A DNA stretch of 64,000 bases from Oceanirhabdus seepicola (GTDB lineage: Bacteria > Bacillota > Clostridia > Clostridiales > Clostridiaceae). The notes beneath the pieces are model-generated. The model did no database searches, was not told the origin of the DNA, and saw only the letters and a list, made by a program, of their open reading frames with translations. The stretch's first letter is position 1. Each line of letters begins with the position of its first letter. A program made the position numbers and the translations under genes. Positions 16,461 to 24,343 of the stretch are shown in pieces. The stretch spans positions 248,001 to 312,000 of the forward strand of contig NZ_JAGSOJ010000005.1 in assembly GCF_023684385.1 (NCBI RefSeq), read 5' to 3'.

Positions 16461-18500
16461 TTATATTTTAAATTTGTCTATTTGATCATTAAGTTTTAGT
16501 GAAAAATCATTGAGCCTTTGAGCACTTTCTGTAACCTGATCAATAGCTAAAGATTGCTGTTGAACAGATGCAGTTACTTCTTCCGATGAAGCAGCCGTTT
16601 CTTCTGATACTGCTGAAATACTTTCAATTGATTTAACTATTAAATCCTTGTCTTCCATTACATCATTTACATATTTAGTAACTTCTTCTATCTTGTTAGT
16701 AATAACATATATTGATTTTGATATGTTTTCAAAGGCATTATTTGCTTCTTCTACTGATTTAGTTTGATCTGTTGAAACAACTCTAACTTCATTCATAATT
16801 TGAACAGCATTGTTACTTTCCTGCATTGTAGCATTTACTATTTCTTTTATTTCATTAGTTGCGCTACTTGAACCATCTGCTAACTTTCTTATTTCTTCAG
16901 CAACTACAGCAAACCCTTTTCCTGCTTCCCCTGCTCTCGCTGCTTCTATTGAAGCATTTAACGCTAATAAATTTGTTTGATCTGCTATTGATCCTATAGT
17001 TTCTAGTATGTTCTGAATAGCGCTAGATTGTTCACTTAATCGCTTTATTGCAACTTCAATTTTATCGATAGACTTATTATTTAAATCTGTTTTTTCTTTA
17101 AGCCCTTTTACTACATTAACACCATTTGTATTTATATTTATTACTTCATTTGCATTTTCCGCCATAGTATCAGTATTATTAGCAAGTTGGTTAAATTTAT
17201 TATCTAAATTTAATCCAAGTTTTGCTCCATTTTCTGCATCCATAGCTTGTTGACTAGCACCTTGTGCTATCTGTTCAACAGAGTTTACTATTTCTTCATT
17301 TGATGCACTAACTTCTTCTGATGTAGCTGCTAAATTTCTCGCTGCATCTGATACTTGTTCACTTACATTCTTTGTCTCAAATAGAAGCTCTTTAACATTT
17401 TCTATCATAACATTAAAATTATTTGCAAGATTACCTATTTCATCATTTGATTTAATATCCAGTTTTACTGTAAAATCTCCATCTTTTACTTTATTCATTT
17501 CTTCTGTTATTTTAGTAATAGATCCTGTAAGATTTCGTGAAAACATTATTCCCACTACTGAGAAAAGTAAAACTATAATTGCACTTATTATTACAACAGT
17601 AATAAGCATACCATTAACATCATCATCGACTTCATCCAAATATAACGCTGATAAAACAGTCCATTCCATTTCAGGCATTTTCTTAAATGCAGAGAATTTC
17701 TTAGAAATGCTACCATCTGCTTCTTTCCAATCATACTCTACAATTCCCTCTTCTAAACTATTTTTCAACATATCATGTATTTCTTCCACATGAATTTCCT
17801 GACCCACTAAATCACTATTTTTATGTGTAATAAAGTTACCATAAGAATCTAAAATATAAGGATATCCTTTTTCCCCTACCTTTATAGAATTAATTTTTTC
17901 ATTTAATTTATCTAATGGTATTGTTATAGACACTACTCCAACTAATTTATTTTTATTTCCACTTTCATAAACTGGTGCTGCACAAGCAATTGACAGTTTC
18001 CCATTAACTACATCTTCATATATATCACTAAATATAGTTTCTTTTTTTTCTACAGCTTTTTTATACCAAGGTCTTATTCTTGGATCATAATCACTAGCCA
18101 TAGTTTTTTCAGGATACATTCTAAAGTTACCATCTACAGTTCCCATATATATGTGAGTTCCATCTGGATAACTATCCATATAATTTTCAAATAATTCCAT
18201 TAAAAATGGTTCATATTCAGGATGAATTAATATATCCTCAGCATCAACATTTTTACTGATCATCTCAATACCGTATTTATACCCATCAAAATAATGTTCA
18301 ACAGATTGCTCAATATCATTATTCAATTGTTGCATAGAATCTTTAAATTGCTTTTCTACTATTGTTTTGGATTTGACATAAGCTATGGTTCCTAAACTAA
18401 CAATAGGAATGATTATTAATGCTAAAACTAAAATAATCATTTTGTTTCTAATCGTAAGCGTTGCAGAATTTTTCTTGTTCTTAGCTTTTTTACTGCCCAT
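16461..18500 (-). CDS. Methyl-accepting chemotaxis protein with double-Cache sensor
   Basis: A 679-residue transmembrane chemoreceptor. Order: membrane helix near the N-terminus (MIILVLALIIIPIVSLGTIA), an extracellular dCache-type sensor of about 240 residues (DPRIRPWYKKAVEKKETIFS is the classic Cache signature), a second helix (VVIISAIIVLLFSVVGIMF), HAMP, then the cytoplasmic signalling hairpin with its conserved tip (GSIADQTNLLALNASIEAAR, GKGFAVVAEEIRKLA). dCache sensors commonly bind amino acids or other small organics. The start is ATG 18500, directly behind GGGGGG. An upstream in-frame TTG is less likely. The leader carries a 59-nt structured element. Confidence 0.93.
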   Translation of the reverse strand: MGSKKAKNKKNSATLTIRNKMIILVLALIIIPIVSLGTIAYVKSKTIVEKQFKDSMQQLNNDIEQSVEHYFDGYKYGIEMISKNVDAEDILIHPEYEPFLMELFENYMDSYPDGTHIYMGTVDGNFRMYPEKTMASDYDPRIRPWYKKAVEKKETIFSDIYEDVVNGKLSIACAAPVYESGNKNKLVGVVSITIPLDKLNEKINSIKVGEKGYPYILDSYGNFITHKNSDLVGQEIHVEEIHDMLKNSLEEGIVEYDWKEADGSISKKFSAFKKMPEMEWTVLSALYLDEVDDDVNGMLITVVIISAIIVLLFSVVGIMFSRNLTGSITKITEEMNKVKDGDFTVKLDIKSNDEIGNLANNFNVMIENVKELLFETKNVSEQVSDAARNLAATSEEVSASNEEIVNSVEQIAQGASQQAMDAENGAKLGLNLDNKFNQLANNTDTMAENANEVININTNGVNVVKGLKEKTDLNNKSIDKIEVAIKRLSEQSSAIQNILETIGSIADQTNLLALNASIEAARAGEAGKGFAVVAEEIRKLADGSSSATNEIKEIVNATMQESNNAVQIMNEVRVVSTDQTKSVEEANNAFENISKSIYVITNKIEEVTKYVNDVMEDKDLIVKSIESISAVSEETAASSEEVTASVQQQSLAIDQVTESAQRLNDFSLKLNDQIDKFKI

Positions 18501-18565
18501 AAGTTTTCCCCCCAAGTTTTTTAATAATACATTATTATATTACATTTAAAATACAAATAAAAAAT

Positions 18566-18624
18566 ACCACCATAAAACTATATAAAGTACTTATTCATTG
18601 TACTTACATGGTTAATATGCTGGT
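18566..18624 (-). ncRNA. 59-nt structured leader element, copy A (before chemoreceptor gene)
   Basis: The minus-strand sequence begins ACCAGCATATTAA and ends ATGGTGGT, pairing 7 of 8 outer positions. The inner stem AAGTAC/GTACTT pairs perfectly where copy B has a G-U pair. A T-rich tract follows, 40-60 nt before the chemoreceptor start, as in a transcription attenuator. It matches no riboswitch class I recognise. Confidence 0.5.
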
Positions 18625-19074
18625 TAATGTTCTGGTTTACTTCTAATTGTAAAAATAACATTTCCTATCAATCCTCTCGAATTTTTATTTAAATTTATAT
18701 AATATATTAATGTACCAATATAGTTTGTCCAATCATCCTTGATATATTTCTTCATTCATATTTAATAAATATTATACACCATTTTTCTACTTTTTTCAAC
18801 ATAATTCCATTTTTTTAAGTCTATATATTAATATCACTAAAAATTTAAATCATGATTCAAAATTTTATTATTTTTGTGTATATTTTTCTACATATATCGT
18901 CTTAAATGAACCCCTATAGCTTTCATTTAATTCAAATACTTGATACTTTTCATATTGAAATTCATCCATTAAAAGACAATAATATTAACTTTTTAGAAAT
19001 ATATACTTCACTGTATTTATTAAAATAACATATTAGTATACTATATTGTTATAGTACATATATCATATACCTCT
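18625..19074. other. Non-coding stretch, nothing specific seen
   Basis: About 450 bp of very A+T-rich sequence between divergent genes. I see no convincing gene, repeat or RNA, apart from possible promoter boxes for the flanking genes. Confidence 0.5.
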
Positions 19075-19620
19075 ATGATGGAAAGGGGTTTAACCACAGA
19101 CATGAATACATCAGTACTTACAATAACAGTATTAAGTATTATTTTAATTGCATGCATATTATTATACAAAATATCATCATTTGTTTTTAAAAGAAAAAAA
19201 AGCTCACTATCACATAAAGAAAGCCTAAAGATTAAGAATAAGCTTAAATCAATGACTCCAAGACAGTATGAGATCTTTTGTTCTAACCTTTTTGCTCTTA
19301 TGGGATATAAGGTTTTGATTACAAAAGAAAGTAACGATGGTGGAAAAGATATTGTTTTGAGAAAACTCAATAAAGTATACTATGTGGAATGTAAATGCTT
19401 TACTAACTCTCAAGTTAGCAGACCAATTGCTCAAAAATTAGTTGGTGCATTAGTTGGAGATAAACTACCTCCTAGAAATGGTATTATTATAACTACAACA
19501 GCATATTCTAAAGGCTGCATTGAATATAGTAAATCAGTTGGATTAAAGCTCATTGATTTAAATGAAACAATAAATATAGTATCATCTTTTGATCCTAAAA
19601 AAAGAAAACAACTTATATAA
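19075..19620 (+). CDS. Membrane-anchored Mrr-like restriction endonuclease domain protein
   Basis: A 181-residue protein with one N-terminal membrane helix (about residues 13-38) and a basic linker. The C-terminal Mrr-type PD-(D/E)xK nuclease domain has the conserved start (TPRQYEIFCSNLFALMGYKV), the Asp in DGGKDIVL and the E-x-K in YYVECKCF, so catalytic residues are present. Stand-alone membrane-anchored Mrr-like domains are widespread in Firmicutes. Their role, DNA degradation or repair, is not settled. The start is uncertain: ATG 19075 or ATG 19102, neither with an ideal ribosome site. No modification methylase lies nearby. Confidence 0.82.
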   Translation: MMERGLTTDMNTSVLTITVLSIILIACILLYKISSFVFKRKKSSLSHKESLKIKNKLKSMTPRQYEIFCSNLFALMGYKVLITKESNDGGKDIVLRKLNKVYYVECKCFTNSQVSRPIAQKLVGALVGDKLPPRNGIIITTTAYSKGCIEYSKSVGLKLIDLNETINIVSSFDPKKRKQLI

Positions 19621-19661
19621 ATGCAAAAGAGACTCGGTTTTAAACCAAGTCTCTTTTGCAT
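19621..19661. terminator. Bidirectional terminator between convergent genes
   Basis: A long stem (ATGCAAAAGAGACT against AGTCTCTTTTGCAT plus inner GGTTT/AAACC pairs) sits between the Mrr-like gene and the permease gene, with A/T tracts both sides. Confidence 0.9.
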
Positions 19662-19681
19662 TTATATAGAATTGTAGAATA

Positions 19682-20995
19682 TTAAGCCTCAATATCCATT
19701 GCTTTTCCATTGATAGACTTCATTATGAAGTACATTGGAATACCAATTACTAGCCCACCAAATCCGATTAATATTTTGGTTGGATCTTCTAATGCTGCAT
19801 GATATAATAACCAAACAGAAACTGCTGTAGCCAGAATAGGCACAACTGGTCCAAATGGAATTCTGAATGAAGATTCTCTATCTGCATATTTCTTTCTGAA
19901 TACTAATACAGCTATACAAGTAGGAATATACTGAAGGAATCTTGAAATAACACTAATCTGTAATAAGAATGAGAATGATCCTGTTACAGCTAGTAATAAT
20001 GATAATGCAACTGAAACTATTATAGCAACCGCTGGTGCTCCATGCTTATTCTTCTTAGCAACAAATGCTGGCAGTAATCCTTGCTCTGCTAAAGCAACTG
20101 CTGCTCTAGGAGTATGGAAAGATGATGCCATGTTAATACCACCAACTGAAATAATTGTACCAGCTACTATAAATGCTTTACCAGCTCCACCAAACATAAC
20201 TTGTGCTGCATCAGCAACCGGTGCATCTGATCCTGCTAATGCTCCTCCTAAAACCCCTGTAGAAATAGCCATAACTAACACATATATTATTGAAACAAAT
20301 AACATTACTAATACAAGTGCTTTTGGAATATTTTTTTCTGGACTCTCCATTTCCTCAGCTGCAACTGCTAAAGATTCGAATCCTGTATACGCGTAGAATA
20401 TTATTAATGATGCCGCAAAGAATGATTGTGTAAATGTTTGTCCTTCTGGAATTATTGTAAATGGCGTAAAGTTAGCACCTTTGATAAAGAATATACCAAC
20501 CATAACAAATAATAATAACGGAACTAATTTACCGATTGTAACAACGTTGTTAACAATCTTAGAAGCTTTAACACCCATAAGGTTCATTACTGCTAATCCA
20601 ATAAGCATTGCAGCAGTAACTATAAGTCTCCCTGGGTTGTGTCCAACAGCTGGAAATACTGTTGCAAGTGTACTTGCAAAGAAGTTTGCCATAGCAGACC
20701 ATGCAATTATACAAATTGCCCATTTCATAAACCCAACTTCAAAACCAATAAAGTCACCGAAAGCTTCTTTTGCATAAATATAAGGTCCCCCGTTAACTTT
20801 AAACCAACTTCCAGCTTCTGCGAAACATAGCGCTATAGAAACCGATAATAACATACAGAAAATAATAACTAACATACTTGCTGGTCCCATAAGCTTGTAC
20901 GCTTTTCCTGGCAATCCGAAGATACCAGACCCTATGATTGAGTTAATACCCAATAGAACAATACTAAATAAACCTAACTTATTCTTGTTCTCCAT
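19682..20995 (-). CDS. APC-family amino acid permease
   Basis: A 437-residue transporter with about 12 membrane segments and the APC signature at the first helix (GINSIIGSGIFGLPG, residues 17-31), followed by FAEAGSWFKVNGGPYIYAKE. It probably imports or exchanges an amino acid or polyamine across the cytoplasmic membrane. The start is ATG 20995 with GGGAGGA upstream. It is the second gene, 20 bp after a class-I glutamine amidotransferase gene, in a unit headed by a sigma-54 promoter. Its substrate is therefore likely the gamma-glutamyl compound or amine handled by that enzyme. Confidence 0.9.
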   Translation of the reverse strand: MENKNKLGLFSIVLLGINSIIGSGIFGLPGKAYKLMGPASMLVIIFCMLLSVSIALCFAEAGSWFKVNGGPYIYAKEAFGDFIGFEVGFMKWAICIIAWSAMANFFASTLATVFPAVGHNPGRLIVTAAMLIGLAVMNLMGVKASKIVNNVVTIGKLVPLLLFVMVGIFFIKGANFTPFTIIPEGQTFTQSFFAASLIIFYAYTGFESLAVAAEEMESPEKNIPKALVLVMLFVSIIYVLVMAISTGVLGGALAGSDAPVADAAQVMFGGAGKAFIVAGTIISVGGINMASSFHTPRAAVALAEQGLLPAFVAKKNKHGAPAVAIIVSVALSLLLAVTGSFSFLLQISVISRFLQYIPTCIAVLVFRKKYADRESSFRIPFGPVVPILATAVSVWLLYHAALEDPTKILIGFGGLVIGIPMYFIMKSINGKAMDIEA

Positions 20996-21015
20996 TTAAA
21001 TCTTCCTCCCTAAAA

Positions 21016-21753
21016 CTATTTTGTTTTTCTTGCTTCTTCAATAAGTCTCTTGAAGATATTTAACATTTCTGGGCTTTCCTTTGTCATCATCTCTGGATGC
21101 CATTGAACTCCCAAAACAAAATGTTCACCTTGTTTTTCAATAGCTTCTACCAAACCATCTTTAGCTTTTGCCACTACCTTATACCCACATGGCACATCTT
21201 TTACGCCTAAATGATGGAAACTATTGATCATTGCTGTTTCACCTAAGATTTCATGAAGCTTACTTCCCACCTCAACATCGGCTGAATGTGTTGCCACATT
21301 AGAAAGATGAGCTTGGTTATGCTTTATATATGATCCATCAATAAATGATAAATCTTGATATAAACTTCCACCTTTTGTAACGGCTATGATATGTTCACCT
21401 CTACACACTCCTAATATTGGCATTTTCATATCATCTGCAATATTCATTAATGCTATATCAAACTTATCTCTTATTGGAAGAATTCCACCTAACTTACTTG
21501 AAGGTTCTTCTCCCCATTCAAGTGGATTAACATCATGTCCACCAGATAAAATTAAAGCATCAACATTTTTTAACTGCTCTTTAATAACCTCTTCATCATG
21601 TACAACAGGAATAATATATGGAATTCCACCAGCCATAACTACAGATTGCACATAATCATCATTTACATACGATCTCTTGTATCCTGGGAACATTCCTCCC
21701 TCATCAATGATATAACTTCCTGAAATACCAACTACAATTTTGTCCTTAACCAT
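21016..21753 (-). CDS. Gamma-glutamyl-gamma-aminobutyrate hydrolase family (peptidase C26, PuuD-like)
   Basis: A 245-residue class-I glutamine-amidotransferase fold. The nucleophile elbow is GVCRGEH (Cys about residue 119) and the His-Glu pair lies in QWHPE, so the Cys-His-Glu triad is complete. The substrate-loop motif LSGGHDVNP is also present. PuuD-type enzymes hydrolyse gamma-glutamyl amides, for example in polyamine breakdown. Pairing with an APC permease and a sigma-54 promoter suggests nitrogen scavenging from an imported amine or gamma-glutamyl compound. No other puu genes are nearby. Confidence 0.9.
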   Translation of the reverse strand: MVKDKIVVGISGSYIIDEGGMFPGYKRSYVNDDYVQSVVMAGGIPYIIPVVHDEEVIKEQLKNVDALILSGGHDVNPLEWGEEPSSKLGGILPIRDKFDIALMNIADDMKMPILGVCRGEHIIAVTKGGSLYQDLSFIDGSYIKHNQAHLSNVATHSADVEVGSKLHEILGETAMINSFHHLGVKDVPCGYKVVAKAKDGLVEAIEKQGEHFVLGVQWHPEMMTKESPEMLNIFKRLIEEARKTK

Positions 21754-21797
21754 ATAGGTTGCCTCCTACTATCAATCTTGATTACATAAAACAATAA

Positions 21798-21814
21798 AGC
21801 AATAACCATGCCAA
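21798..21814 (-). promoter_or_regulatory. Sigma-54 (-24/-12) promoter
   Basis: The minus strand reads TTGGCATGGTTATTGCT. GG (21812-21811) and GC (21800-21799) are 10 bases apart, matching the consensus TTGGCACG-N4-TTGCW with one mismatch. Transcription would begin near 21787, about 35 nt before the amidotransferase start codon. Confidence 0.88.
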
Positions 21815-21869
21815 CTTATTAATAAAATTCACTTTTTATTAATAAATTTAGAATTTACTTAATACTTTT

Positions 21870-21891
21870 AAAATACTTAAAACAGTATTTT
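21870..21891. promoter_or_regulatory. Candidate upstream activating site for the sigma-54 promoter
   Basis: A perfect inverted repeat, AAAATACT-N6-AGTATTTT, lies about 60-80 bp upstream of the -24 box. It is a plausible site for the enhancer-binding protein encoded next door. Confidence 0.5.
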
Positions 21892-21918
21892 ATTACATAT
21901 GACATTAAAAATAAGCAC

Positions 21919-21996
21919 AAAAAAAGGTGCCTTAGACGCAGCTACCGCTACTGAGCACCCTTCCTAATCTAGCAGGAGAAGTATTCCCCATACAAC
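21919..21996 (-). ncRNA. Small structured RNA candidate, copy 1, ending in an intrinsic terminator
   Basis: The minus-strand RNA starts GTTGTATGGGG and ends GGCACC plus seven T. Three stems: GGGGAA/TTCTCC, GTAGC/GCTGC, and an outer GGTGCT/GGCACC terminator stem. A clearly related sequence lies on the plus strand at 51667-51755 with paired changes that keep the first two stems. It lies between the activator gene and its target operon but upstream of the sigma-54 promoter, so it is probably an independent RNA. I cannot match it to a known family. The rest of 21997-22203 shows nothing. Confidence 0.6.
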
Positions 21997-22203
21997 TTTT
22001 TTTGATTTTATTAATATATTATCTAAAGCCTTTATACCTTCCATTGAATAGAATTTCATCGACAGTATGTCTTATGTTTCATCTTTTAATAATAATGTTC
22101 AACAATTTTTGATAAATGCTTATATTTTTTTGTTTTCTTTCTTTTTTATAGGATAAACAGGATTCTATTTATCCTATTTAATTTCCTATTTATTTTCAAA
22201 TGC

Positions 22204-24222
22204 CTAATGCACATATTCCAAGAATCCTACTCCTTTTTCAGATATCTTACTTCCCCCTCTTCCAACAGAAGATTTTATTAACTCTAAGTTATCCAAAAGG
22301 TTCAACACCTTTTTCATTTCTCCCTCAGAACAAAATATATCCTTTTGATTAAGTATGCTTATTAAACTATTCCTCCCCAGGCCCTTTCCACTTTTTGTAT
22401 TATCATTCAATATTTTCAATACACTTATAGCATTATCATAACTCTTCTTATCATTTAATACATCAATCTCAACTTCATAATTATTGTTATACTTAATTCT
22501 AATATATTCTGGAAGATCATTTATTGTAACATAATCACCCTCACAAAGAGTATCAATATATGAAGCTACATTTTTTAATTCTCTTATATTACCGTTCCAA
22601 TTATAATTTTGCAAAATCTCTTCTACACATGATCCAAGCTCAAGATTTCTTTTCATAAAATGCTTCAATAAAAGGATTATATCTTCTTTCCTTTCTCTAA
22701 GAGAAGGTATTCTTATGGGAAACACATTAAGCCTATAATATAAATCATCTCTAAATTTCCCTTCAGTTATTAATTCGAGAAGACATTTATTCGTAGCTGC
22801 CACCACTCTTACATCTATATCTATAACACTCTCTCCACCTATTCTCATTACTTGTCTTTCTTGTAACACTCTTAAAATTTTTGTTTGTAGATGAAGCGGC
22901 ATGTCTCCTATTTCATCTAGAAATATTGTTCCATGATTCGCTTGTTCAAATAATCCTCGCTTTCCCTCCTTACTTGCCCCAGTAAAAGCGCCACTTTCGT
23001 AACCAAATAGTTCACTTTCAAGTAAGTTTTCCGGCATAGCAGCACAGTTTATAGCTATAAATGGCTGCTTTTTTCTATCTGATGCATTATGAATTGATTG
23101 AGCCAATAATTCCTTTCCTGTTCCACTTTCTCCAGTTATTAATACTGTTAATTCTGTTTTCGCAATCTTCTTTGAAAAAGATTTACACTTAATCATTCTA
23201 TCTGAAGATGTAATTATATCCCCTAGTTCATATCTTGCTATCTGACCCTTTTGCCTTAATTTTTTGCTTAGATTCTGCTCTAATTGCCTAATATATGTTA
23301 TCTCCTGTATATTAATATATGCGCCATTTTTTTTACCTAAATAATTCAATGTTTTCTTATTTATATTAAGATATTTTGATTCAATATTCACAACCTCATC
23401 TACTATATTCTCGTCATGTAATAAAAAGGAGAGTTTATCTTTGAAAATATCATTAATGTTAGCATCTTTAACTTGGCTATTGTTAAGCTCCATTATTTCC
23501 AGAAATTTTTTGTTATATGTTGTAATTTTCCCCTCTGGAGAACTAAGTAATATTCCATCCTTTGATAAATTTATCAGGGTATCCATGTGTTCATTTCTAA
23601 TAACTAACTCTTTTTGCCTTTGATCTATACCAGAATGTATATTTATGAGTTTATCTGAATATTTAACAATTCTATCAATAATATCCTTATCCTTAATTTC
23701 AAGATGAGATACTATTTTATAGAATGTAGCTATATCAATTATTCTATTTCCTAAATCAATTATTTTATCAATGTATTGTGGAACAAAATTACTCTCACCA
23801 GGAGTTATTGCAATTTTGATATTTTCATAATCATTTTTGAAATCATATGGAATAAGATTTAAATGATTAATTCCTATTTGATAAAGAAGTGATACTGTCT
23901 GTAGTGTTGTTTCATAATTATCATTCACAACCAAAATATCCATATTATCAGGTATTTCAAATACCCTATAAATTTCTTTTGCCTTTATAGCTCTATCTAT
24001 TACTATTATTCTTTTACTATCATCCACGTAATTTTTAGCCTTTAGTACTCTATCCTTTATCATAACAAGTACTACATTTTCTTCTAATTTATCCCCTTCT
24101 TTTAGCTTATTAAAATGATATAGATTAATCTCAGCATACCCTTCAAATATTTCATATAAATTGTTTTTCAAGAAGATATCAAGTTTATTTATGCCATCAG
24201 TTACTACAGCAATACTTTTCAC
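22204..24222 (-). CDS. Sigma-54-dependent transcriptional activator (AAA+ enhancer-binding protein)
   Basis: A 672-residue regulator. The N-terminal region (about 1-200) resembles a PrpR-type sensory domain but is not clearly assigned. A PAS-like domain follows at about 210-320 (LINLSKDGILLSSPEGKITT). The AAA+ domain has Walker A GESGTGKE, the sigma-54 contact loop GAFTGA, Walker B (TIFLDEIGDM) and the arginine-finger region FRDDLYYRLNVF. The C-terminus ends in a winged-helix-like segment instead of an obvious Fis-type helix-turn-helix. The next operon downstream starts from a sigma-54 promoter, making it the likely target. Confidence 0.92.
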   Translation of the reverse strand: MKSIAVVTDGINKLDIFLKNNLYEIFEGYAEINLYHFNKLKEGDKLEENVVLVMIKDRVLKAKNYVDDSKRIIVIDRAIKAKEIYRVFEIPDNMDILVVNDNYETTLQTVSLLYQIGINHLNLIPYDFKNDYENIKIAITPGESNFVPQYIDKIIDLGNRIIDIATFYKIVSHLEIKDKDIIDRIVKYSDKLINIHSGIDQRQKELVIRNEHMDTLINLSKDGILLSSPEGKITTYNKKFLEIMELNNSQVKDANINDIFKDKLSFLLHDENIVDEVVNIESKYLNINKKTLNYLGKKNGAYINIQEITYIRQLEQNLSKKLRQKGQIARYELGDIITSSDRMIKCKSFSKKIAKTELTVLITGESGTGKELLAQSIHNASDRKKQPFIAINCAAMPENLLESELFGYESGAFTGASKEGKRGLFEQANHGTIFLDEIGDMPLHLQTKILRVLQERQVMRIGGESVIDIDVRVVAATNKCLLELITEGKFRDDLYYRLNVFPIRIPSLRERKEDIILLLKHFMKRNLELGSCVEEILQNYNWNGNIRELKNVASYIDTLCEGDYVTINDLPEYIRIKYNNNYEVEIDVLNDKKSYDNAISVLKILNDNTKSGKGLGRNSLISILNQKDIFCSEGEMKKVLNLLDNLELIKSSVGRGGSKISEKGVGFLEYVH

Positions 24223-24261
24223 TTTTGTTCACCCCACAACTTAGTTTCTATCTTTATTATA

Positions 24262-24292
24262 ACAAAAAAACATAGCCATAGTGGCTATGTTT
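24262..24292 (-). terminator. Terminator of the second chemoreceptor gene
   Basis: The stem AACATAGCCA/TGGCTATGTT is followed on the minus strand by seven T. It lies about 50 bp past the stop. Confidence 0.85.
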
Positions 24293-24343
24293 AAATATGT
24301 TATATCTAGTTGTTTATCTATATCTTAATTCTCAAAAGTTCTA

